Part shown: positions 54,612 to 64,000 of the stretch, piece after piece
Layout: the number at the start of each line of letters is the position of its first letter
Numbering within the stretch: position 1 is the stretch's first letter
Notes under the pieces: generated by a model
Told to the model about the DNA's origin: nothing
What the model saw: the letters and a program-made list of their open reading frames with translations, nothing else
The model's database searches: none
Made by a program: the position numbers and the translations under genes
Assembly: GCA_003550325.1 (NCBI GenBank)
Contig: QKWP01000136.1
Coordinates: 406,439-470,438 of the forward strand
DNA length: 64,000 nt
Direction of reading: 5' to 3'
Source: Gigaspora rosea
Taxonomy: Eukaryota > Glomeromycota > Glomeromycetes > Diversisporales > Gigasporaceae

Positions 54612-55719
54612 ATGGGGCCTTCGTTTAAATCTATATTAGAAATAATATTAGAAAAAATTACAAGAGTATTTAGTTTACTTGAAGCAATTAAAGTTGCACT
54701 TTTATATGCAATCATAAATTCAATAATTTCTGCAATTATTACGGGGCTTTATATGACTACAGATATTAAACTTTCATTTAAGAAAGATTTTATTAACCTT
54801 GTTACTTTTATAGTATCTCTCTTGATTTCAGCTAGGACCTCCAATGCGTATAATAGGTATTTATAATGATTTATTATATTAACCTAACAGCTAATTGAAA
54901 TTGATTAAATTTAAACCTATATTTTCTTAAATATGTAGATACTTGGAAGGGCAATCGTTGTGGACAAAAATTAGACTTACTATCTTAAACTTGGCAGGAT
55001 TTATTCGAATAAACATTACTGATGAAGAACAAAAAGAACATTATACAAACATTTTAATATACTTAGTCATCACTGTCAAAGATTACCTTCTAACTGACTC
55101 TAAAGATATGGCTGTCAATAGTGGCGTTAAGATTAATATTGAAGAAATAAAAGAAATGAAAGAAATTATAGAAAAGATTAATAATTATAATGAAGATACC
55201 CTTCGAAAGAGATTACACCTTATTATTTTAAACCTTAATTTATTTACTTATGAACAAGAAAAAAAAGAAAATGAAGAAAAAGATAAGCCCAGTAAAGTTA
55301 ATTATGACAAACTACGTGATGGTATACACACCCTTACAGAGTGTTTGTCAAGCTTAGAAAAGATTGACAGATCAATTCCTTTTGCATATTCTACCCTTCT
55401 TTCTGTAACGACTTGGATTTTCAGTTTGAGTCTTTCATTTCAATTAGTTACTGATCTCGAATGGATAACTGTGCCTATTATATTTTTTTCTACTCTCTTC
55501 TTATTTGGAATTATAGAACTGGCAAAAGAAATTGAAAATCCATTTGGAATTGATGTCCATGATCTGGACCTTGATAAATTTTGTGAAGATATTTGGCGTG
55601 ATACAAAATTTATCATGACCGATAATGAAAAGAATATAAAGAATTTTTGCAATAAAGAATTAGAATGTATCAAAAAATTTAAAGAAATTAAAAATAATGA
55701 AACTAAAATAAATATCTAA
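54612..55719 (+). CDS. Bestrophin-family (UPF0187-type) anion channel-like protein, two exons
   Basis: Exon 1 is 54612-54856 and exon 2 is 54939-55719; they join as AG/A (Arg82) to give 341 aa. The splice restores the family signature SNAYNRYLEGQSLW. The hydrophobic stretches 25-47, 59-73, 233-250 and 255-276 fit the four-helix bestrophin plan. Hallmarks are ARTSNAYNRYLEG after helix 2, FAYSTLLSVTTWIFSLSLSF, then FQLVTDLEW, and the conserved IENPFGIDVHDLDLDKF at 280-296. Family members are pentameric chloride/anion channels of membranes; localisation here is unknown. The middle (residues about 140-205) is highly charged (EEIKEMKEIIEKIN, EQEKKENEEKDK). The frame is intact. It is a single gene without close neighbours. 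Confidence 0.85.
54857..54938 (+). other. Intron of the bestrophin-like gene (82 bp)
   Basis: It starts GTATTTATAA and ends TATGTAG, with TTAACCTAACAG (and CTAATT) as possible branch-point region. Reading through gives a TAA after three codons, while removal joins YNR-YLEG, the conserved family motif. Confidence 0.88.
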
Positions 55720-56267
55720 TGCCGTATAATATGTAACAGGAATTATAATTTCAATACGTTTAAGTTATTTGTTAATAGAAAGTATTATAATGTATAAATA
55801 AAACTTTTTAAATAAACAATAATAATGTGGTTTTAAGTAAGTAGTAAAATTATTGAATCGATAAAATTTATAATTATATAAATTGTAATAGATTTAATAT
55901 TTTCATAATTTTATAATGGGGTTCAAGGTCAACTTATATCGAAAATAAGAATTTAATGTCATTTGTTTTAAGATACATCCGTTGTTTTATTTTATCTGAA
56001 TTGGATGTTTCTGAAATCCCAATATTATTAATTATGATCGAATACTAAAAATTAATAAACTTATTATATATTTTGAATGTCAGAAAGAAATCTTGCTATA
56101 TTTAGAATTAAATTCGCTCGAATCGTTGAATTAAAGTTAATTCACAATCTATTTGCATATCAAATTTACAATTAAAAGTGTTTGAATTAATTTAAATAGC
56201 AATATATCGCAAATTTATTATGCATATATTAGAGTTATATATTCTAGCTTACTAGTTATTACAGATA
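55720..56267. other. 3' flank of the bestrophin-like gene, AT-rich
   Basis: AATAAAACTT near 55797 could serve as a polyadenylation signal. Nothing else is recognised. Confidence 0.45.
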
Positions 56268-56269
56268 TA

Positions 56270-58158
56270 CAGTCTGGCCTCTCTATAATCACCAAGTCCG
56301 TCGCGCCCTATTTGGTGATTGTAGAGAGGTGTGACTATAAAATTTAGACCTCTAAATAATCACAATTATAATGAAAATTATAAATGGTGATTATAATTTT
56401 TATATCTTATAAAACTCAAATTTGGTCTAAATAGTGTAATTAAAAATTTTAGAGGCAAGTGTAATTTTATCGATGCGATAATAATAACGATAATTATTAA
56501 TAATCACATTGATATTTCATTGATCTTTTTCATTAAGATTTATACCAGGAACGTAGTTATGCAAATTAACGGAGTGTATGGTTACCTGCCATCTAGAATG
56601 GCATTCGCAAAATCTTGCATTTGATTGGACATTAAAAATCTATAATTTTATATGTCGATGTGCTGTGATGGTGTAACATACTTCTACTGTTCATGTGGTA
56701 TATTGTTATTTCTTATTTTGGCGTATTTTGTGGCATAGTCGGGTGATTGAATCTCCAAACATCAATTACTCGTTTGGAGATTTGATCACCCGTTTGGAGA
56801 TTTGAATCTCCAAACGAGTAATTAAAGCTCTATACGAAATTAAAAATATAAGGGTTTGGTTTTAGCTTATGGAGAAAGAACAAGTAGGGTTGTAGATAGT
56901 ATTTCTTTAATAATCCAATGTATTGATTCATATTAATAAAGAGGACCCTTATACCCGTAATTATGTGTGTTAGTTATCGTTTTAAACCATTAACCTTAAT
57001 CACAATTTGTTCACGATCGAACCAAACCAGCCCAATGTCATCAAGCTCTCCCAACCGATCGTAACACCAGATTTGGTATTTGTGTTATTCTGAGAATGCA
57101 GTAATATGTATCATACGGTGGAACGAAATCGGGTAAAATATTCTCTATCGCTATTAGACTGCCTTAAGATTCAAATTGTATTTATTGTGATCTATTTCGA
57201 TTTTATTGAGTTTTTATTTAATATTCTATTCAGTAGCATCAACTCACCAAAAATTACTTCACAGATAACTTAGTTCGCAGAGAATTTAATTACAGGTAAG
57301 ATTATTTTACAATCAGTTATTCACAAACAAGTTTGTTTTATTGGCAGTTATTTCAATGACATCAGACTTCACAGACAAATTAATTCTAGTCATTGTCGTT
57401 AGAATTAAGTTTAAATTTACCGTAAATTCTCTAAATAGCGGGCATGTTTCGAGAATTTACAGTAAGCTGTGCAATTTATAAAGAAATTGTCAGCTAAATA
57501 TATTGTCAACAAAATGATTTTGTCTGTGAATTAACCGTAACCATCTGTAGAATAATCTTGTCTGTAAATTAATTGTCTATGAACTAAGTTGCCTATAAAG
57601 TGATTGTTATTGATTTAATACGAAATGTATAACAAAGCGAAAAGTGCAAAGATAGAATGAAAATAAATTCGAACGGCTTATTTGCTAATATAGTCGACCA
57701 GAATTATGACAAGTATTATAATGTTGGGCAACGGTAATGTGATCATCGATCACCGTAACAAAGACAATTTTATTAGTAGAATTTAAGAGTTTATTTTATT
57801 ACAATGAAAAAAGTAAAATTAGAGAATTATAAGTGTACTGTATTTCAAGATCGATTAATGTTAATTTTTGTAATATGAGCTATTTAAGTTATCCTACTAC
57901 AAAATAAGTTAATCTTCTATTAACTCATACTATAACCAATCAGATTTATCAATTTGTAATTAGTTTGAAATTAGTGATTCTAAAGAGGTTTATTATTAAT
58001 AAAATTGATATAAAACCTTAAATTTTGCGGTGATAGTGATTATAAAGTAATTTGTGACTATAGAGAGGTTTATTTAATATTTTTAAGTCCATTTCACAAA
58101 TTTAGGTGCTTATATAGAGGTGTGACTATATGGGGTGTGACTATAGAGGTCAGACTTG
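56270..58158. mobile_element. 1.9-kb pogo/Tigger-type nonautonomous element, TA-flanked
   Basis: The left CAGTCTGGCCTCTCTATAAT and right (reverse complement CAAGTCTGACCTCTATAGTC) are inverted ends, bounded by TA at 56268-56269 and 58159-58160. GTGACTATA and AGAGGT words are repeated several times near both ends (56325-56345, 58045-58150), as in subterminal transposase sites. No transposase ORF. At 57240-57620 it includes words of the 38213 arm repeat. Confidence 0.7.
56740..56822. repeat. Compound overlapping hairpins (GTTTGGAGATT)
   Basis: GGGTGAT plus AATCTCCAAAC is inverted as GTTTGGAGATT plus GATCACCC. The same GTTTGGAGATT then forms a second hairpin, ATTACTCGTTTGGAGATT with AATCTCCAAACGAGTAAT. 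Four copies of the word alternate in orientation, so mutually exclusive hairpins can form. Confidence 0.8.
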
Positions 58159-58169
58159 TAATTATTGTG

Positions 58170-58880
58170 ATGACTGATTATATCTCTATAAGTTCTTGAC
58201 TAAATTCAATGAAAAATTTTATTTGAATTCTACTGGTTCCATAAAATTCAAATAAAAAAAAATTTTCTCGAATTCATCAAGAACTCATATAGATATTGCT
58301 ATGAAATATTTTTAGCATAGCTTTTATGATGTATATTTTTAAAAGTAATAAAACAATTTATTAATTATATCTTTATGAGTTCTTGACCAAATTCAATGAA
58401 AAATTTTTTTATTTGAATTTTATGGATTCATCAAATTCAAAGAAAAGAATTTCATTGAATTTGGTCAAGAATTTGTAGTGATATTGTCAATAAAATTTCT
58501 GTAAATTATTTAATTCAGTTTCTTTGTAATATACATTTTTAGAAGTAAAAAGTAACATTCATCAATGATATTTCTGCAAACTCTTAACCAAATTCAATAA
58601 AATTTTTTTAGTTAAATTTTACATATCATTGGAGTTCAACTAAAAAAATTAAAGTTCAATCAAGATTTCATAAAGAAATCATAGATAAAAATTTTTGTAA
58701 ATGATTTTGGCACAGCTTTGTGATATAAATTTTGGAAGTAGAAAAAAACTTCATTGATAATATTTTGACCGAATTCAATAAATTTTATTATTTGAACTCT
58801 ATTGATCCATAGCATTCAAATACAAAATTCATCAAATTTGGTCAAGATCTTGTAAAGATATCTTCAATAAAAGCAATTTT
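58170..58880. repeat. Four tandem units of about 190 bp, each a hairpin
   Basis: The units begin near 58188, 58367, 58568 and 58757. Each has TTCTTGACYAAATTCAATGA near its start and the inverse (TTGAATTTGGTCAAGA) near its middle, around ATTTGAATT. The second and fourth units keep the inverse best. Confidence 0.75.
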
Positions 58881-59144
58881 AAGGGGTAGTCTGCAGTTAA
58901 AGGGTTTAAATTTCATAGTAAAAATCAGTGGAGATTTATTAATTGCTTTTATAGAAATGGAGTCCCACATGATTCCATTGTTAAGAAAAAACCCTATAGT
59001 AAAAAATCAAAACAATCCTATATCTTGTGATCTATCTAACTAATTTTAACAATTTTATTGCTATTAGAATTAGAAAAATTAGTTTTACAACTTTTATTAG
59101 AAACTAAAAGAAAGTTTATAAAATAAAAAAATACTTTAATATGT
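58881..59144. other. AT-rich intergenic DNA
   Basis: No feature supported. Confidence 0.4.
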
Positions 59145-59550
59145 GAGCACCTAGGTTAGAGATGATTTTATATTAAAATTGTTCAAGTGAAACTTTTTTT
59201 GATTGTCAGGATTTTTTGTCAGGATTATGACCTATTAGAATTTTGTTTGTCAGGATTTTGACTCAAACTTATTTTAGACCATGCAAAATTAATTGTATAA
59301 TGGAAATGTACTGTTAGTGAAATGTACTGTTAGTGAATTATATTGTCATCAAAATAAGCTTGTTGGTAAATCAATTTTGTTAGTGAAAGGTGCTATCAGT
59401 AAATTAATTGTTGACAAAACAAGCTTGTTGGTTAAGTTAGAATGTCTGTAAGTTGAGTGTCAGTGAACTGGTTGTCTGTAAAACAAGTCTGTTGGTAAAT
59501 TAATTGTTAATGAAGTGGGGTGTCAGTGAGTTGATTGTTAGTGAAATAAT
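59145..59550. repeat. Partial copy of the 38213-40448 element
   Basis: It is collinear with about 38870-39130 and then directly with the right arm (40320-40448): GAGCACCTAGGTTAGAG, GTCATCAAAATAAGCTTG, TTAAGTTAGAATGTCTGTAA, GAAGTGGGGTGTCAGT. The internal tandem array of the larger copy is missing. Related words continue to 59760. Confidence 0.65.
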
Positions 59551-59877
59551 ATAGACCCCTTATGAATATCTGGTACTGTTTTCAATTTACTAACATCATT
59601 TTACCGAAAGTTCATTTAGCTAGCATCATATAGAGTTAGAATTAGCATTTTATTAGTTGCAGGTATATATTTTTTTAGTAAATTGTCATCTGGTGTGATA
59701 TCAGTTAAGTGAGCTGTCAGTTAAATGATTGTTGGCAAAATAAGACAGATCCTTAATATCTATATTCGTTTAGAGCTATAATTTGCTTTTTGTAGTAATT
59801 TTTTGTAAATATTCCCAAAAGTACTTTGAAGTGTATAAATAAATTATCTGGGAATCCACTTTTATTATATAATTACA

Positions 59878-60045
59878 GGCTGGATCAGGTTAGATTGAGT
59901 CAGGACATAGTTTGAAGTAACCTGATCTAGCCCAAATCTATAACTTTTTATAGGCCAGGAATGGGCTTGGGTTTATAAAATTTATTTGGACTTGGGCTTA
60001 AATTTAAAAAAATCAGCCCTGACCCAGCCTATTCCAAACCATAAT
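59878..60045. repeat. Degraded GGGCTTGGG / TCAGCCC hAT-like terminal region
   Basis: CCAGGAATGGGCTTGGGTTT, ACTTGGGCTTAAATTT and inverted TCAGCCCTGACCCAGCC resemble the subterminal region at 62132-62310 and the ends of the 48066 element. It stands out by its GC words from the AT-rich surroundings. Confidence 0.5.
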
Positions 60046-60499
60046 TATATTGTATATTACATAATTATTTAATATATATCACAGATTATCATGAAATTAG
60101 AATGTGAAATTAGTATTAAAATTAATACACATGTTTGGTTAAGATTAGAATGATGGCCAATGGGATTGTTAGATTTTTAGATTTTATGATAATCCACAAC
60201 AATATATAAATGTATAATTCTTAAAATAATCTACTTTAAACTAGTAACACTTTATAATGCCTGCTACAAAATCGCAACTTAATCTTTATAGCTTATTTAT
60301 ACTGTAATTATTACAAGATAAGTTGAATCTTAGATTAATGATATTATATTCTATTGCAACAATAAGTTGTAACCCAGTAGTGCTATAGAAAAGTTACACT
60401 TCATATTTGCAGTGAGCAATACTAATTATACTTTTAATTATAAGTAATCTCAAGATTTTTTATTGTTAAAACAAAAAAAACATATATATTATCAGCAAA
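60046..60499. other. AT-rich intergenic DNA
   Basis: No feature supported. Confidence 0.4.
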
Positions 60500-60810
60500 A
60501 ATATATATGTGTAAACTTTTACAAGTTTTTACGATATGTAAGAAAATTGTAAACTTACATAAAATTTAGTATAATATTATGCAAGTTTTATAGCATATAA
60601 AAAAATCATAAATTTACATAAAAATTCATATAAATTTATGAGTTTTTTATGTACTATAAAACTTACGTAGTTTTACACTAAATTTTTTGTATAAATTTAC
60701 AATTTTCTTATGCATTGTAAGAAAATTATAAATTTATACTAAATTTTTTATGATTTTCTTATGTATTATAAGAAAATTGTAAATTTATACTCAATTTCTT
60801 ACATAAATAT
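60500..60810. repeat. Degenerate 60-70-bp repeats with internal inversions
   Basis: TGTAAGAAAATTGTAAACTT, ATTTACAATTTTCTTATGCA and TATAAGAAAATTGTAAATTT alternate in both orientations, so several hairpins are possible. Confidence 0.65.
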
Positions 60811-60969
60811 TCAAACACTTTCAAAATATTTTAGTACTAGAAAACCAAGCTAGATCAATAGATCTGTAATCTGGATCACACATTGGACTAATTTTTCAAA
60901 AAAGTTCGAAATAGTTCAAGGATGTTCAAATTTTGTACTACAAGATCAGAATAGATCTTTTGTTTATAA

Positions 60970-61745
60970 TTAGATCTTTTATTTTGTTTTTTTTTCACTT
61001 TTTTTGTTTTCATTTTGTTTTTTATTTTCATTTAATTTTTTGTTTTTGTTTCATATTTTTTGTTTTTATTTTATTTTTTTTAATTTTTTTTTATTTATTT
61101 ATTTTTTAATTTTTTTATTTTATTTTTATTTTAGCACTTTACAGAACACCTTTGCAAGTAAACAAACAACTTCAAAACCTTGCACAAGCCAATCCAAACT
61201 TCTGACACTTTGCAAGAACACATAACTGATTTCTCCAGCAATTTCTAAATTTCCAAGAATAGAAATAAAGTTTAGTTAGAATTTTATTTATTTTTTTATT
61301 TGACATAATTTGTTTTTGTTTTTTGTTTGTGTTTTTTTTTTAAATTTGTTTTATTAATTTATTTTATTCTGGCACTTTGTGAAAAAAGAACTCTTGCTTT
61401 CTAGCACTATACAAGAAAACCAACCCAAACTTTTTTTGGCGCTTTGCGACTTTTTTGGCATTTTGCATGAACATTAACTCAGCATTTACAATTTCAGAAT
61501 TTGCAAAAACACAAACTCTTACTTTAGAGAAATAAAAATTTGGAGCTTTGTTTATTTTTTTTTATTAGTTTGCTTATATTTTTGTTTTTTCAGTTGTTTT
61601 TTTTTACTTATTTTTTTAACTTTATTTTATTTATTTCTGACTTCTTCAAAACTTTGTAACTTTTCTGGTACTTTACAAAACAAAGATTATAGCCAAAACA
61701 AAAGAAATGGCCAAAGTGAAAAACAATAGAAAACAAAAGACAAAG
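60970..61745. repeat. T-rich tracts alternating with GGCACTTTGCAAG words
   Basis: A T-rich block (for example 60975-61135 and 61275-61370) is followed each time by a segment with GCACTTTRCARAA and CAAACTTC-like words. About four degenerate units are visible. The 73-codon frame at 61004 is a product of the T-rich tract. Confidence 0.6.
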
Positions 61746-61872
61746 ATAATAGCTAACTATGGAGTGAGTGAAAATAAATTTATAGGACTAGTTTTTTGTA
61801 TATAGCAATAGAATTAAATGCAATGAAGTGCAAAAGTAGCTTAAATATTGTAATAATATAAAAATAATACTA

Positions 61873-62035
61873 TAGTCAACCCTCCATAAATGCAACTTGT
61901 AGAGAATTTAGAGAGAGCCAATTAAATTGCAGCTTTAAAAATTAGATTATTAAGTTTGTGTAACTTCTACTAAAACTGTATAAATATCTTAAATACTAAA
62001 ATTTGATTGGCTACATGCATTTAGGGAGGTTAGTA
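61873..62035. mobile_element. 163-bp TA-flanked MITE
   Basis: TAGTCAACCCTCCATAAATG at the left and CATTTAGGGAGGTTAGTA at the right are inverted, bounded by TA (61871-61872, 62036-62037). Pogo/mariner-type ends. Confidence 0.65.
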
Positions 62036-62131
62036 TAATATAAAATGTTATTCAAAAGAACATGCATTTATAGAATATAGAACGTGCATTTAGCGCTAAT
62101 AACATCTTATGAAATAGAAAAAACGTGCACT

Positions 62132-62310
62132 TAGAGATAGGGTACGGCATGGGCTGGGCTAACCCAGAAATTTCTGGGCCGGGCCAGGCTTGGTCCCAGT
62201 TTGGGCCCATATTTTTGAGCCCATTAACTTGTGGGCCGGGCTTGGGTTTGACCCACAAAAATACTGGGCCGGGCTTGGGCTTTGTGAGAATATCTAGTTA
62301 GGCCCAATGG
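62132..62310 (+). mobile_element. Left terminal region of a hAT element (GGGCCGGGC subterminal repeats)
   Basis: It starts TAGAGATAGGGTACGGC. GGGCTGGGC, GGGCCGGGCC, GGGCCGGGCTTGGG (twice) and inverted AACCCAG/GCCCA words follow within 180 bp, far GC-richer than the surroundings. Clustered subterminal motifs are typical transposase-binding regions of hAT elements. The transposase remnant begins about 500 bp downstream in the same direction. The right end lies beyond the window. Confidence 0.6.
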
Positions 62311-62786
62311 GCCATATGATTATTTATTAATCTGTTTTACTTTTATTTGATGATTGATAAAAGAGTCCACTTTTTTTGGTCGATTGACCTGCAGATTTAT
62401 GCAGTAACACAAGATAATCATATTTGCTATTAATAAAGTATGTTTAGTAATCGACGTGTGTATGTACGTGCGTAAAAAAAAATCTAGATAAGTTTGAGTA
62501 AACGGATTATTATATGGAAAGTTCTTTACTGTACTTTAAAACTAGACAAAGTATTTATAAAAGGATTTCTTTATATGTATTGGAACCAAAAGGTACACGA
62601 TTGAGAAGAGTTATTAAGAAGAGACCCATATTTGATTTAAGTTAAAATATTTGGACTCTTTTCTTTTAGGCTACGTGGCTTGAAAGTATTAAAAATGGGT
62701 CGTTCAAACCATATTATAGAAGATGGACTATGGTATGTTGGCATCATTTTGATCGAAAGAAGTTAGATATTGTCTATTTTAATTAG

Positions 62787-64000
62787 ACAACTAATCTATT
62801 ATTAGAAATACAAAGCATCTATTCTGCTGTAAGTGAAGACGAAAGTCCCGAGATAACTGCAAATAATGAGAACTTTGAAATAACTGAAAATCCTGAAGTA
62901 ACTAACAAAAGTCCTGAAGTAACTAATGAAAGTCCTGAAGTAACTAACGAAAAAAGTCCTAAAGAAACAGAAATTAATAAAAAACGTAAAAGAAACAATT
63001 CAGAATCATGGGTTTTTAAAGAAGGACATTTTAAGAATAATCCTCAAAGGGGTAAAATGTTTGCTTTACGATTTTATAGTTTTTAATTTGGTGAATTAGT
63101 TAATATTATTCATATAATTTAGAAAATTATGTGATATGCTCATACTGTGGAAATAGTTTAAAACACGATAATACAACTGGAACTAGCTCATTAATCCTTC
63201 ACTTGAAAAATACAAAATGTAAAAAACATTTGAAGATAAATGAATCTCAGCAAACGTTGCAATTATTCATGGCGGGTCTTGTAAATTATAAGTTTTGCCA
63301 AGAAAAAAGTCGAAATGAAATGGTAGAAATGATTATTAGACATTCGTACCCATTTCGAATGGTCGAGCACAAAGGATTTATAAAGTTTGTTAATGGCTTA
63401 CAGCCAAAATATAAAGTGGTAAGTGAAAAAATGGTTCATAGAGACTGTATAGAAATCGCTAAAGAGCTTAAAGAGAAAGCTTATGCAATGGTAAGTAATG
63501 CACCTGGACGTTTAAACTATATGGCCAATATGTGGATGTCGAATCAGACTCTTGGTTACATGGTTGTTACCTATCATTTTATCGATATAAACTGGAAACT
63601 CCAAAAGCTAGTTATAACCTTTAGAATGGTTCCCGCACCACACACAGGTGTTGTAATTAGCGAAACGCTCTTTAAATGCTTTAATGATTGGGACATTACA
63701 TCGAAAACATTGGCAATCACTATGTACAACGCAACCAGTAATGATGCCGCGATTACTGACATAAAGCACAGGCTTGAGAATGAAAACATGCTCATTGCTA
63801 ATGGTAATTTATTGCACCAACGCTGCTGTGCGCATATATTAAATCTCGTTGTTAATGATGGTCTCAAAATGGTTAAAAATATTATATGCAAAATTCGAAA
63901 ATGCGCGAAGTGGGTACACAGTTCACAAGAGGCTACAAAACTTTGAGGATGCGGTAATTGGGTGCTGTGCTGAGCTTATATTAAGTCAACGTCCAGCACT
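62787..64000 (+). pseudogene. hAT transposase with BED zinc finger, damaged and cut by the window end
   Basis: Exon 1 (open from 62787 to 63051) has an acidic repeat (SPEVTN three times), a basic KKRKR, and the BED start SWVFKEGHFKNN. A 71-bp intron (63052-63122, GTAAAA...TTTAG) joins to exon 2, giving QRENYVICSYCG. The finger continues CSYCG ... LILHLKNTKCKKH. Then come LNYMANMWMSNQTLGYMVVT, YHFIDINWKLQKLV and RCCAHILNLVVNDGL, all hAT markers. The second catalytic Asp, expected in a TLDNA-type motif, is Tyr (ITMYNATSND, codon at 63725). A one-base change near 63929 ends the frame at a TGA; the next frame continues RLQNFEDAVIGCCAELI to the window edge. No start Met is seen in exon 1, so an upstream exon or loss is likely. 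Confidence 0.85.

Overview
The window is very AT-rich, gene-poor eukaryotic DNA. Only two intact host-type genes are visible: an NMN-adenylyltransferase-like ORF and a bestrophin-like gene with an 82-bp GT-AG intron. The rest is transposable elements and their remains. Short introns, standard-code ORFs and the density of Ty3/gypsy, hAT, pogo/mariner and MITE-type repeats suit a repeat-rich filamentous fungus. An arbuscular mycorrhizal (Glomeromycotina) genome is my best guess. That is inference, because no rRNA or marker gene is present.

Layout. 1-1.9 kb: an inverted pair of LTR pieces, one a 637-bp minus-strand LTR with its primer-binding site, next to a short coding-looking fragment. 2-7.2 kb: hairpins and MITEs, including two adjacent oppositely oriented copies of one family. 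7.25-16.57 kb: a full-length Ty3/gypsy retrotransposon with two LTRs, PBS, gag, protease, an array of CCHC knuckles, RT/RNase H, integrase, an extra 3' ORF and a PPT. Gag and the 3' ORF are open, while pol has in-frame stops and frame changes. 16.6-31.6 kb: a tRNA-like/SINE-like unit, pogo-type elements, three long polypyrimidine tracts, an 832-bp hAT-type element and nested TA-flanked MITEs. 31.7-36.4 kb: the NMNAT-like gene between MITEs, a small broken gene and a 92-bp hAT-type hairpin with an 8-bp target duplication. 36.4-50.6 kb: a 2.2-kb element with long inverted repeats, several MITEs, a 356-bp hAT MITE with a perfect 8-bp TSD and a pair of hAT-like ends. 51.3-55.7 kb: a decayed unknown gene on the minus strand and the bestrophin-like gene. 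56.3-62.1 kb: a 1.9-kb pogo-type element and several tandem arrays. 62.1-64 kb: a hAT element entering from the right, with GGGCCGGGC-rich subterminal DNA and a damaged BED-finger transposase.

How it fits together. The hAT transposase at the right edge is a plausible relative of the source that mobilised the small hAT-type elements seen elsewhere, though its second catalytic Asp is lost. The most notable points are: (1) a canonical AAATTTT slippery heptamer placed directly before a stop, with RT open in the -1 frame; (2) four CCHC knuckles between protease and RT; (3) unrelated minisatellites at the same promoter-proximal position in two LTR families; (4) short MITE-like elements that share cores but have different terminal repeats; (5) an NMNAT-like protein lacking two active-site residues.
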